Assembly (NCBI GenBank): GCA_003230535.1
Contig: QIEW01000413.1
Coordinates: forward strand, 1-12,370
Origin: a bacterium
Lineage (GTDB): Bacteria > SZUA-182 > SZUA-191
Direction: 5' to 3'
DNA: 12,370 bases
Shown here one piece after another: positions 6,043-12,370 of this stretch (position 1 is the stretch's first letter; each line of letters begins with the position of its first letter). Position numbers and translations under genes: made by a program. The notes beneath the pieces are model-generated. The model did not search any database, was not told where the DNA came from, and worked only from the letters and a program-made list of their open reading frames with translations.

Positions 6043-8127
6043 CTAGCCCGGCAGGCGGGAGAGGTCTGCCAGACCGGAGAAAGCTTCCGTAATCTGGGCC
6101 AGCAGAAGCAGACGGTTATTCCGCTGAACCTCATCTTCCACCATTACGAATACTTCATCGAAGAACCGGTCCACAAATGGCCGTAACGCCGCCAGTTCCT
6201 GGAGGGCGGCCAAATACTGATGAGCATCCTTTTGGGCGATCACCCGCTGTTTAACCTTAACAAACTGTTGATAGAGCTCCCGTTCCGCCGGTTCTACCAG
6301 TCGCTCTGTATCTATCTCCCCTGGGGGCAATGAATCCGGCACAATCCGGCTTACCCGCTTAAAGGCGACCACCAGAGAATCAAAATCAGGCATCCTGGAA
6401 AGCTCCAACAGCGCACCCAGCCGCAGCTTTGCCTCCACCACATCCATAAAGCCCGCCCCTAAGATAGCGTTACATAGCTCAGTTCGGTAACCTTGAGCCT
6501 CAAACCAATAACTCAACCGCTGCCTGAAGAGTTCCAATATTTCCTTCTCAACTCGCTCAGGTGATCTCTCTATGCGGATCCGAAGTATACCTAAAGCATA
6601 TCTCACCAGCTTGTCCAATCGCAGGTGTACGCCGCGATCCAGCAGAATTTGCAATGTTCCCAACGCCTGCCGCCGGAGGGCGTAAGGGTCTTGCGAGCCG
6701 GAAGGTATCAGCCCTATCCCGAAACAGCCGGCGATGGTGTCCAGCTTATCCGCAATGCTGAGGATCGCTCCGGCGGGCGTCTGCGGTAGTATATCCCCGG
6801 CAAAGCGGGGGAGATAATGCTCAGCTATAGCCTGGGCCACTTCCTCTTTCTCCCCAGAGCGCCGGGCATACTCCCGTCCCATTACCCCTTGCAGCTTAGG
6901 GAATTCCCCTACCATCTCGGTTAGCAGATCGCATTTACACAGCCGGGCTGCCCGTTTAACTATCTCAACCTCGGTATTAAGATTTAGTTTTTGGGCAATG
7001 TATTCGGCCAACTCCTCTATCCGCCGTGCCTTATCATAATAAGTACCTAAATCCTGCTGGTAAGTCATACCCTTCAGCCCTTCTAACCTTTCCAGCAGTG
7101 GTTTCTTTAAGTCTTCCTGGTAGAAAAATTGAGCATCAGCTAAGCGGGCTTTCAAGACCCGCTCGTTACCTTGCCGGATAAGGCCGTTATGGTTATCCGG
7201 CATATTACTTATAGCTATAAACGCCGGACAGAGATCGCCGTTTTTATACTCCACGCAAAAGTACCGCTGATGTTCCCGCATGGCATTGATGAGAACTTCC
7301 CTGGGAAGCTCCAAATATTCAGGATCAAAGTAACCGAAAAGCGCCATAGGGTATTCAACTAAATAGTTCACCGTCTCCAGTAATTCTTTATCTTCCAAAA
7401 CCTTGTAATCCCGGTTGCTCCGGCTGATCACTTGTTGGATCTGTTGCTCAATCAGCTGCTTGCGCGTATCGGGATTTACGATTACAAAGCGTCTTTCCAA
7501 CTCCTCCTCCAGGGAGGTTAAATATCTCACCCTAAAAGGCTCCGGTGATAGAAAGCGGTGGCCGTAAGATTGGTTGCCGCTCCTTATTCCCGCTACTTCA
7601 AACTCTATTTTATCCGCTCCAAACAAGGCCAGTATCCAGTGAATAGGGCGGACAAAGCAGAAGGCTCCTGTTCCCCAGCGCATACTCTTAGGGAAAGATA
7701 ATCCCCTTATTATTTCGGGAAGAATTTCAGGGAGTATTTCTTTCACCGCTCTTCCCCGAACTATTTTTATCACCCCCAGGCGCTCGCCTTTAGGATCGGG
7801 AAAAATCTGCAAATCGTCGGCGGCAATCCCTTGGGATTTAGCGAAACCAAGAGCGGCGGGAGTATAGTGACCATGGCCGTCCTCGGCAACTTTGAGCGGT
7901 GGGCCCATGATCTTGTTTTGTTTATCTTCCTGCTGTTCGGCCACCCCGCTGATATGGAGAACCAGACGGCGGGGAGTCCCCATGGTAGTAACCCTACCCT
8001 CATCAAACTGCACCAGGTTACGGTTCAGAATATAGCCAGCCAAACTCTTAAGATTTTCCAAAGCAGCGGGCATAAACCCCGCCGGTATCTCCTCCGTGCC
8101 TATCTCCAGCAATAAATCCTTAGCCAT
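6043..8127 (-). CDS. glyS: Glycyl-tRNA synthetase beta subunit
   Basis: The 694-residue beta subunit of the heterotetrameric bacterial glycyl-tRNA synthetase; it binds tRNA-Gly and provides the anticodon-binding part, while GlyQ holds the active site. The N-terminus [15 protein letters not shown], the central [10 protein letters not shown] and [20 protein letters not shown], the HD-like domain ([26 protein letters not shown], then [28 protein letters not shown]) and the C-terminal [15 protein letters not shown] are all characteristic. Its length is close to the E. coli protein (689). The ATG at 8127 has AAAAGGG about six bases upstream and overlaps the glyQ stop by 8 nt, so the subunits are probably translationally coupled. 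No damage is visible. The 337 nt downstream hold only repeats, a possible terminator and a weak promoter. Confidence 0.97.
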   Translation of the reverse strand: MAKDLLLEIGTEEIPAGFMPAALENLKSLAGYILNRNLVQFDEGRVTTMGTPRRLVLHISGVAEQQEDKQNKIMGPPLKVAEDGHGHYTPAALGFAKSQGIAADDLQIFPDPKGERLGVIKIVRGRAVKEILPEILPEIIRGLSFPKSMRWGTGAFCFVRPIHWILALFGADKIEFEVAGIRSGNQSYGHRFLSPEPFRVRYLTSLEEELERRFVIVNPDTRKQLIEQQIQQVISRSNRDYKVLEDKELLETVNYLVEYPMALFGYFDPEYLELPREVLINAMREHQRYFCVEYKNGDLCPAFIAISNMPDNHNGLIRQGNERVLKARLADAQFFYQEDLKKPLLERLEGLKGMTYQQDLGTYYDKARRIEELAEYIAQKLNLNTEVEIVKRAARLCKCDLLTEMVGEFPKLQGVMGREYARRSGEKEEVAQAIAEHYLPRFAGDILPQTPAGAILSIADKLDTIAGCFGIGLIPSGSQDPYALRRQALGTLQILLDRGVHLRLDKLVRYALGILRIRIERSPERVEKEILELFRQRLSYWFEAQGYRTELCNAILGAGFMDVVEAKLRLGALLELSRMPDFDSLVVAFKRVSRIVPDSLPPGEIDTERLVEPAERELYQQFVKVKQRVIAQKDAHQYLAALQELAALRPFVDRFFDEVFVMVEDEVQRNNRLLLLAQITEAFSGLADLSRLPG

Positions 8128-9001
8128 TATTATCCCTTTTCAAGAGCGGAAACCCCAGCTCCTCCCGCTGCTGCATATATGCCGAAGCTACGCTTCTGGC
8201 CAGGGCGCGCACCCGGGCGATATACCTGGTTCGCTCAGTAACCGAAATCGCTCCCCGCGCTTCCAGGATATTGAAGGTATGCGAGCACTTTAGGCAATAG
8301 TCGTAGGCGGGTAATACCAATCCCTTATCCAGCAGCGCTTTAGCCTCAGATTCATACATATTAAACAACTCAACCTGCATCTCTATATCGGCCCGCTCAA
8401 AATTATAGCGGGAAAATTCCACCTCCCCCTGGTGATGAACATCCCCGTACTTTATCCCTTTCTGCCATACCAGTTCAAATATATTGTCTACCCCTTGCAA
8501 ATACATGGCGATGCGCTCCAGGCCGTAGGTCAGCTCCACGGAGACCGGTTTTAAGTCTATCCCGCCGGCCTGCTGGAAATAGGTGAACTGGGTAATCTCC
8601 ATCCCGTCCAGCCATACCTCCCAGCCTAAACCCCAGGCTCCCAGAGTAGGCGACTCCCAATCATCCTCCACAAACCGGATATCATGCCGCTTAGGGTCAA
8701 TGCCCAGGCTGATCAGGCTGTCAAGATAAATGTTTTGTATATTCAGGGGCGAGGGTTTTATAATGACCTGATACTGGTAATAGTGTTGCAGACGATTGGG
8801 GTTCTCACCATAACGTCCGTCGGCGGGACGACGCGAGGGTTGGACATAAGCCGCCCGCCAATGCTCCGGGCCTAATACCCGCAGGAACGTCTCCGGATGA
8901 AAGGTGCCGGCGCCCACCTCCAAGTCATAGGGCTGGACTATTACACAGCCCCGGTCGGCCCAGAATCTCTCCAATTTCATGATTAACTCTTGCAGCGTCA
9001 T
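8120..9001 (-). CDS. glyQ: Glycyl-tRNA synthetase alpha subunit
   Basis: The 293-residue catalytic alpha subunit (class II synthetase), which activates glycine with ATP and charges tRNA-Gly together with GlyS. The family sequence is strongly conserved from [18 protein letters not shown] through VEVGAGT-like, [63 protein letters not shown] and [13 protein letters not shown]. The frame is open for 50 more codons upstream (to 9151), but those run through the 9034-9198 repeat. I therefore chose the ATG at 9001, which has GGGAG six bases upstream and matches the usual N-terminus. Its leader contains a 15-bp palindrome, CCCGAATWATTCGGG, also found ahead of cdaA. I saw no T-box. Confidence 0.97.
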   Translation of the reverse strand: MTLQELIMKLERFWADRGCVIVQPYDLEVGAGTFHPETFLRVLGPEHWRAAYVQPSRRPADGRYGENPNRLQHYYQYQVIIKPSPLNIQNIYLDSLISLGIDPKRHDIRFVEDDWESPTLGAWGLGWEVWLDGMEITQFTYFQQAGGIDLKPVSVELTYGLERIAMYLQGVDNIFELVWQKGIKYGDVHHQGEVEFSRYNFERADIEMQVELFNMYESEAKALLDKGLVLPAYDYCLKCSHTFNILEARGAISVTERTRYIARVRALARSVASAYMQQREELGFPLLKRDNNG

Positions 9002-9007
9002 TGTTGA

Positions 9008-9012
9008 CTCCC
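9008..9012 (-). promoter_or_regulatory. Ribosome binding site that decides the glyQ start
   Basis: GGGAG lies six bases before the ATG at 9001. It supports this start over the longer frame from 9151, whose first 50 codons are repeat sequence. Confidence 0.65.
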
Positions 9013-9031
9013 AAACAGCAATACCATTCAC

Positions 9032-9046
9032 CCCGAATAATTCGGG
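9032..9046. repeat. Palindrome CCCGAATAATTCGGG, copy 1
   Basis: A perfect 7-bp palindrome around a single central base, in the glyQ leader. The same word with T in the middle occurs at 12109-12123 in the cdaA leader. In the transcript a one-base loop is too tight, so the end pairs would have to open. It may be the outer end of the repeat that continues to 9198, whose other end reads ATAATACGGG. Confidence 0.6.
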
Positions 9047-9072
9047 ATTTATAACACGCTCGGAGTTGGTCG

Positions 9073-9198
9073 CTTCCATAGCGGAAGTTTTCGGTGATTT
9101 GTATGAGCCATTTTGTTTTTTGACCGTTATTTTATAACTAGCTGTATTCAAATAACATCATCAATATTTGCCGTGGATTTATGAATAATACGGGTTAG
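9073..9198. repeat. Dispersed repeat, copy 2 (partner at 1-126)
   Basis: Same orientation and about 86% identity to 1-126. Its right end includes the TTA (TAA stop on the minus strand) of pdxJ. With the palindrome at 9032 it could form an element of about 165 bp whose ends are distant inverted copies: CCCGAATAATTC... on one side and ...GAATAATACGGG on the other. It fills most of the gap between pdxJ and glyQ and is translated only in an artefactual extension of glyQ. Confidence 0.85.
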
Positions 9199-9926
9199 AT
9201 AATATCTTTAGCGGTTTGAATTAACCGTTTCATTTCCCATATGGCCTGATCCAGCCCCACAAACACCGCTCTGGCCACAATATTATGCCCGATATTCAGC
9301 TCCTCAATCTCTGGTATAATCGCGATGGGGATTACGTTACGGTAAGTCAGGTCATGGCCGGCATTGACCGACAGACCTAAATCCGCGCTCGCTTTAGCGG
9401 TTTGGATAATTCTGGCCAGCTCGCATGCTCGAGCTTCTCCCGGAGTTGACTGGGCATAGAGTCCGGTATGAATCTCGACATACTCCGCCCCCACCTCATA
9501 GGCGGCTTCGGCTTGGTTATCTTCGGGGTCTATAAATATTCCCATCCGAATCCCGGATGACCGAAGAGTTCGGATGACTTCCTCCAATTGCTCCTTATGG
9601 CCAAGGACGTCCAATCCTCCCTCGGTGGTAACCTCATCCGGTTTTTCAGGCACTAAAGTTACCATATCTGGTTTTATGCGGCAAGCTATTTCTACCATTT
9701 CGGCGGTCGGGGCCATTTCCAAATTAAGTTTGGTTTTTACCAATTTCCGCAGGAGTTCCAGATCGCGCTCCTGAATATGCCGCCGATCAGCCCGCAAGTG
9801 CACGGTAATACAGTCCGCTCCAGCCAGTTCGGCCATCACAGCGGCCGAGACCGGGTCCGGCTCTTCAGCCTGCCGGGCCTGCCGGATATTAGCGATATGG
9901 TCGACATTTACCCCTAATTTAGCCAA
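9195..9926 (-). CDS. pdxJ: Pyridoxine 5'-phosphate synthase PdxJ
   Basis: PdxJ condenses 1-deoxy-xylulose 5-phosphate with 3-amino-2-oxopropyl phosphate to give pyridoxine 5'-phosphate, the last ring-forming step of DXP-dependent B6 synthesis. Key parts are GVNVDHIA (5-12), TVHLRADRRHI with His43, NLEMA with Glu70, VPEKPDEVTTEGGLDV (92-107), EIHTG (151-155), VNAGHDL with His191 and ELNIGH (209-214). The 243-residue length matches the family (E. coli 243). The frame is open to 10079, but the extra 51 codons lie in a palindromic repeat. The chosen TTG at 9926 has AGGAGG nine bases upstream and gives the standard MAKLGVNVDH start. It lies downstream of cdaA-cdaR across a 321-nt gap. Confidence 0.95.
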   Translation of the reverse strand: MAKLGVNVDHIANIRQARQAEEPDPVSAAVMAELAGADCITVHLRADRRHIQERDLELLRKLVKTKLNLEMAPTAEMVEIACRIKPDMVTLVPEKPDEVTTEGGLDVLGHKEQLEEVIRTLRSSGIRMGIFIDPEDNQAEAAYEVGAEYVEIHTGLYAQSTPGEARACELARIIQTAKASADLGLSVNAGHDLTYRNVIPIAIIPEIEELNIGHNIVARAVFVGLDQAIWEMKRLIQTAKDII

Positions 9927-9935
9927 CTTTTGCTT

Positions 9936-9941
9936 CCTCCT
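9936..9941 (-). promoter_or_regulatory. Ribosome binding site for the TTG start of pdxJ
   Basis: AGGAGG, nine bases before TTG at 9926. It fixes the start and shows that the ATG at 10079 is not needed. Confidence 0.8.
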
Positions 9942-9948
9942 TCCTCTA

Positions 9949-10250
9949 TTATCCCAAGTTGCGTTCAAAGATATAAATATTAAATACAAAAGGAACAATC
10001 TGGGGGAACCTTCTTGTAAGAAGGCTTCCCCCAATCCCCCTCCAAGAACTTTTGCTAATAGGGTTTTGGTAGAGGGCACAAATTTTTTAAATAACTAATA
10101 GTTCTACTATATGTCCTGTGCCATCTTCCAAAACCCTGATAATAGAAGTTTTTGAAAAGGGTCTGGGAAAAATCTTTTTTCAAAAAGTTTTTCCCATAAG
10201 ATATTCTTTTTGTATTCTATATTTATACGTTTGAGTACGACTTAGTATTA
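9949..10250. repeat. Large foldback palindrome between cdaR and pdxJ
   Basis: The left arm (9949-10080) and the reverse complement of the right arm (10117-10250) align along nearly their full length. Shared blocks include TATAAATAT, AATACAAAA, GGGTTTTGG and GGCACA, with a loop of about 36 nt. Overall identity is roughly 70% by eye, higher in the middle. Each arm carries its own hairpin: 10002-10032, with GGGGGAA and TTCCCCC at its base, and 10165-10195, with GGGAAAAA and TTTTTCCC. There is no gene inside. It ends at the cdaR stop codon and close to the pdxJ ribosome binding site. It looks like an old foldback or MITE-type insertion. Confidence 0.75.
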
Positions 10251-11222
10251 TGGGTTAGGCAGAGGCAACTCTTCTCCAATTTGGGGACGCAAGAGTTGAT
10301 CCTCATCTCCTCGGGTAATGACTTTTACTTTTTGGGGCGAAGATCGGAGGAGAGTAATTTCCGCGGGAAACTTGAAGTTAAGCTCTAATTCCTCATCTCC
10401 AGGTTTTAGGTCTAAAATATTAGCGGTAACCAGGATTTCCCGGACTTTTAGTTGCCGCATCTTACTTATAGGCCCCCTCAAGGTAAGAGAAACTGTGTTT
10501 GGCTCTACCTGAGCCCCGCTGGCTAAGGGAAGCACTCTAATCGGTATCCCCCGGTAGCTTTTCGTTTTTGTTTTTTCCTGGATCAGCGCCCGGACTTCAG
10601 CTACGGTTGGTCCCGCTAAACTCAACCCCTCCGGCTGGATAAGATCCACCATTGAAGTGGCAGAGGAAGTCAGACCGCTAACGCTAATAGAAACGGTTCG
10701 TATCGATTTTAATTCTTCCGCCAGACTTTTTGCTCCTAACACCTTAACGGTATCGGGATAGAGATAGACTCCCTCCAATTCAAATCCCTCTGCGGGCACC
10801 CCTAAGACAACAGCTTCTATCGGAACCAATCGTTCCACCTGCGGCTCCAGGAGCACTTTTACCTGGGGGGGAAGCAGGCGGATGATCTCCACCCCCCGGG
10901 GAGCTAAAACATTTTTGGGCGTGAGAGTAAAGATAGTTTCTCCCACTGGTATCCGGTCAAGATCAATGATCAATTTAAACTGCCGGGAAGTAAGGTTGTA
11001 GAGAATAGAATGCTGGCCTTTAACTCGGAGTTCCACTTCAGTATCTTGAGGGTCTTGGATAAGCGCCAAATTGCCGGGGAGATTCTTGAATTGAACGGGC
11101 ACCAGGAATCCCATCTCCGGTTGTTTCTCTACTACCACATAAGCCCACAGAAAAAGAGCTATAGCTAACGAGAACATTTTTGGCAAGAAATTCTTTGTAA
11201 GAAATCCTTCTTTCCTGGTCAT
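10248..11222 (-). CDS. cdaR: CdaR, YbbR-domain partner of the diadenylate cyclase
   Basis: CdaR is a membrane-anchored, outward-facing protein that binds and modulates the cyclase CdaA. A single N-terminal membrane segment (about 14-32, with LAIALFLWAYVVV) follows a short basic start, and the LTKNFLPKMFSLAIALFLW stretch fits the family pattern. The rest is beta-rich with about three YbbR repeats: about 38-127, 130-212 and 218-306, with the recurring pattern of a short PVQ/PIEA/PIRV strand followed later by V.V..P. Length 324 is in the family range. The ATG directly follows the cdaA TAA with no gap and has no clear ribosome binding site, so translation probably restarts after cdaA. In many bacteria glmM comes next; here a foldback repeat and then pdxJ follow. 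Confidence 0.9.
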   Translation of the reverse strand: MTRKEGFLTKNFLPKMFSLAIALFLWAYVVVEKQPEMGFLVPVQFKNLPGNLALIQDPQDTEVELRVKGQHSILYNLTSRQFKLIIDLDRIPVGETIFTLTPKNVLAPRGVEIIRLLPPQVKVLLEPQVERLVPIEAVVLGVPAEGFELEGVYLYPDTVKVLGAKSLAEELKSIRTVSISVSGLTSSATSMVDLIQPEGLSLAGPTVAEVRALIQEKTKTKSYRGIPIRVLPLASGAQVEPNTVSLTLRGPISKMRQLKVREILVTANILDLKPGDEELELNFKFPAEITLLRSSPQKVKVITRGDEDQLLRPQIGEELPLPNP

Positions 11223-12047
11223 TTAATGTTGGGCCGATGCCCGCGCTCTCCCCCGCCAACGCATCCAACCTGCTCTTTTTGCGGGCTCTTTGGGTTCATA
11301 AGCTTCCTGAAGATGCCGGCGGAGAGAGATAGCATCTAATTCCTGAGTAAGTTGGCCTTCCTGTACTAATGAGATATTGCCTGTTTCTTCTGAAACCACT
11401 ATGACAGTAGCATCGGTCTCCTCGGTAAGACCCAACGCCGCCCGGTGTCGCGTTCCCATCTCCTTACTTATGTTTTGTTTTAGCGTGAGCGGCAGGAAAC
11501 ATCCTGCGGCTGCTATCCGACCTTCCCGAACAATGACAGCCCCGTCATGCAAGGGAGACTTGGAGTTGAAAATACTGAGCAGCAGCCCCCGGGAAACTTC
11601 CGCATCCAGGACGGTCCCCGCTTCTATGAAGTTTTGCAGTTTGGTTTCCCTCTCAAACACCAACAGGGCTCCGATTTTGCGCCCCGCCATATTGACGGTC
11701 GCTCTGAGAATTTCTTCAATCAGAGCGGCTTTCTCCAGCTTATGGAAAGCCCGCAGGAATTTATGGCGGCCTACCTCGGCTAATGTTCGGCGGAGTTCCG
11801 GCTGAAATAATACCACCACAGCCAACACCCAGATCGTCAAAAAGCTGTCCAGCACCCAGTTTATGGTATGCAATTGTGCCCATTGGGAGACGAACGAGGC
11901 CATCATCAGAATTATCAACCCAATGATCATCTGTACCGCTCTGGTTCCCTGGATGGCTAAAAATATGCGATAGACTACAAAGGCTACCACCAGGATGTCC
12001 ACGGCATCCTGCCATTCCATCTGTTGAAAAGCTCTTAAAATTAACAT
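11223..12047 (-). CDS. cdaA: Diadenylate cyclase CdaA (DisA_N domain)
   Basis: Makes c-di-AMP from two ATP; an inner-membrane enzyme linked to cell-wall and osmotic control. Three membrane helices lie at about 15-33, 38-56 and 64-82, followed by the linker FQPELRRTLAEVGR and the cyclase domain from about 108. Catalytic motifs are LHDGAVIV (DGA at 168-170) and GTRHRAALG (RHR at 200-202), with GALLVFER and GTVLDAEVS before them. Length (274) matches the B. subtilis enzyme. The C-terminal tail from about 252 is basic. The ATG at 12047 lacks a strong ribosome binding site; Met10 is an alternative. It is the first gene after a sigma70-type promoter and a leader of about 245 nt, and its stop abuts the cdaR start. 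Confidence 0.95.
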   Translation of the reverse strand: MLILRAFQQMEWQDAVDILVVAFVVYRIFLAIQGTRAVQMIIGLIILMMASFVSQWAQLHTINWVLDSFLTIWVLAVVVLFQPELRRTLAEVGRHKFLRAFHKLEKAALIEEILRATVNMAGRKIGALLVFERETKLQNFIEAGTVLDAEVSRGLLLSIFNSKSPLHDGAVIVREGRIAAAGCFLPLTLKQNISKEMGTRHRAALGLTEETDATVIVVSEETGNISLVQEGQLTQELDAISLRRHLQEAYEPKEPAKRAGWMRWRGRARASAQH

Positions 12048-12293
12048 ATGCCGGCTTAACAGTGAAGTAATCTAAAAAGTGAACCGATTTTTTATCATTA
12101 ATTCAGACCCCGAATTATTCGGGAGACCAACAATCAGCCACTGTTCCATACTAAAAAATTCATTGCTATCTTAATATGATAGGTTATACTAAAAGAGATG
12201 AGAATAAACAGGCCCATATTGGCTTGATATCCCTTGTTTAGGCGGCCTGTAATTGTGGGATTAACTCACATCTTTGCTAGGTATTTAATTTTA
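12048..12293 (-). promoter_or_regulatory. Long leader of cdaA with possible RNA structure
   Basis: From the predicted promoter to the cdaA ATG is about 245 nt without a gene. The transcript can pair ACAGGCC (12250-12244) with GGCCUGU (12214-12208). A competing pairing of UAAACA (12240-12235) with UGUUUA (12210-12205) shares the ACA/UGU bases. The palindrome CCCGAATTATTCGGG lies nearer the gene. I do not recognise a known riboswitch, including the ydaO c-di-AMP type. Confidence 0.35.
12109..12123. repeat. Palindrome CCCGAATTATTCGGG, copy 2
   Basis: Same 15-bp word as at 9032-9046 apart from the central base, which means the opposite orientation. Both copies precede a housekeeping gene on the minus strand (cdaA here, glyQ there). 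It could be a protein-binding operator or a leftover element end. Confidence 0.5.
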
Positions 12294-12302
12294 TACTATA
12301 AT
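12274..12302 (+). promoter_or_regulatory. Possible divergent plus-strand promoter
   Basis: TTGCTA (12274-12279), 17 bases, then a perfect TATAAT (12297-12302), pointing out of the window to the right. The surrounding sequence is very AT-rich, so chance is possible. AAGGGAAGAG near 12348 could be a ribosome binding site for a gene beyond the edge. Confidence 0.3.
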
Positions 12303-12328
12303 ATATAAATAAAGGCGGTTTCTGTCAA
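12300..12328 (-). promoter_or_regulatory. Sigma70-type promoter for cdaA-cdaR
   Basis: A perfect TTGACA at 12328-12323, a 17-base spacer, then TATATT at 12305-12300 (five of six), followed by more AT-rich sequence. It is the best promoter match in the window and points at cdaA. Transcription would begin near 12293. Confidence 0.65.
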
Positions 12329-12370
12329 GAGCTTGTCTGCGATTGTAAGGGAAGAGAAAACATCTGCCGG

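Noticed and set aside
5816-6186. Several small open frames on both strands around the end of glyS
   Set aside because: They cross the foldback element and hairpins or run antisense to glyS; composition and motifs come from the repeats.
9002-9151. 50-residue N-terminal extension of GlyQ
   Set aside because: It is translation of the dispersed repeat. The ATG at 9001 has its own ribosome binding site and matches the usual N-terminus.
9002-9194. T-box leader upstream of glyQ
   Set aside because: No T-box consensus and no antiterminator/terminator pair are visible; the gap is mostly the dispersed repeat.
9927-10079. 51-residue N-terminal extension of PdxJ
   Set aside because: The extension lies in the large palindrome, matches nothing in the family, and a TTG with AGGAGG at the expected N-terminus explains the start.
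10231-10250. Relation of the foldback palindrome end (TGAGTACGACTTAGTATTAT) to the 3151-3265 element end (TGAGTTCGACATAAGATAAT)
   Set aside because: Similarity is suggestive, but the words point in opposite directions relative to their elements and the match is partial, so I do not treat them as one family.
1-12370. CRISPR array, prophage, toxin-antitoxin or defence genes
   Set aside because: No regularly spaced direct repeats, phage genes or defence protein motifs are present. The repeats seen are palindromic and unevenly spaced, and all coding sequence is housekeeping or cobalamin metabolism.

Overview
All ten genes in this window lie on the minus strand, so transcription runs from the right edge to the left. 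Base composition is middling, with most intergenic space taken up by palindromic repeats. The gene content suggests an anaerobic or anaerobe-derived, non-model bacterium: DXP-dependent vitamin B6 synthesis (PdxJ), the two-subunit glycyl-tRNA synthetase (GlyQ and GlyS), the anaerobic (CbiG-type) cobalamin route, and the CdaA/CdaR c-di-AMP pair. This mix would fit Desulfobacterota, Nitrospirota or a related candidate phylum, but the sequence does not settle the phylum.

Layout in order of transcription. Positions 12370-12048 hold a good sigma70-type promoter and a leader of about 245 nt. Then come cdaA (diadenylate cyclase) and cdaR (YbbR-domain regulator), whose stop and start codons abut. The 300 nt between cdaR and pdxJ are one large imperfect palindrome. 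pdxJ is followed by a repeat of about 125 bp and by glyQ-glyS, which overlap by 8 nt. A 337-nt gap with hairpins, a possible terminator and a possible promoter separates glyS from a cobalamin block: cobM/cbiF, cbiG, cbiH, then a 364-nt repeat-filled gap, then cobK/cbiJ, cbiA and a ZIP metal transporter. Within the two halves of the cobalamin block the genes overlap (4, 142, 13 and 16 nt). At the left edge, after the ZIP gene, is a second copy of the repeat found downstream of pdxJ.

The cobalamin genes cover C11 methylation (CbiF), lactone opening (CbiG), C17 methylation with ring contraction (CbiH), precorrin-6A reduction (CobK/CbiJ) and a,c-diamidation (CbiA). CbiL, CbiE, CbiT, CbiC and CbiD are not here and must be elsewhere if the pathway is complete. 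The ZIP transporter, overlapping cbiA, may supply cobalt or another divalent metal.

Points that stand out: a compact CbiG that appears to lack the middle domain; an unusually long cbiG/cbiH overlap containing an in-frame G7 slippery run; an orphan Shine-Dalgarno at the end of cbiH next to a repeat cluster; hairpins that keep a TGAG/CTCA loop while their stems change; a giant foldback palindrome where glmM might be expected; and overlapping divergent promoters ahead of cdaA. No complete new defence or mobile system is visible. The interest lies in the operon architecture and the non-coding elements.
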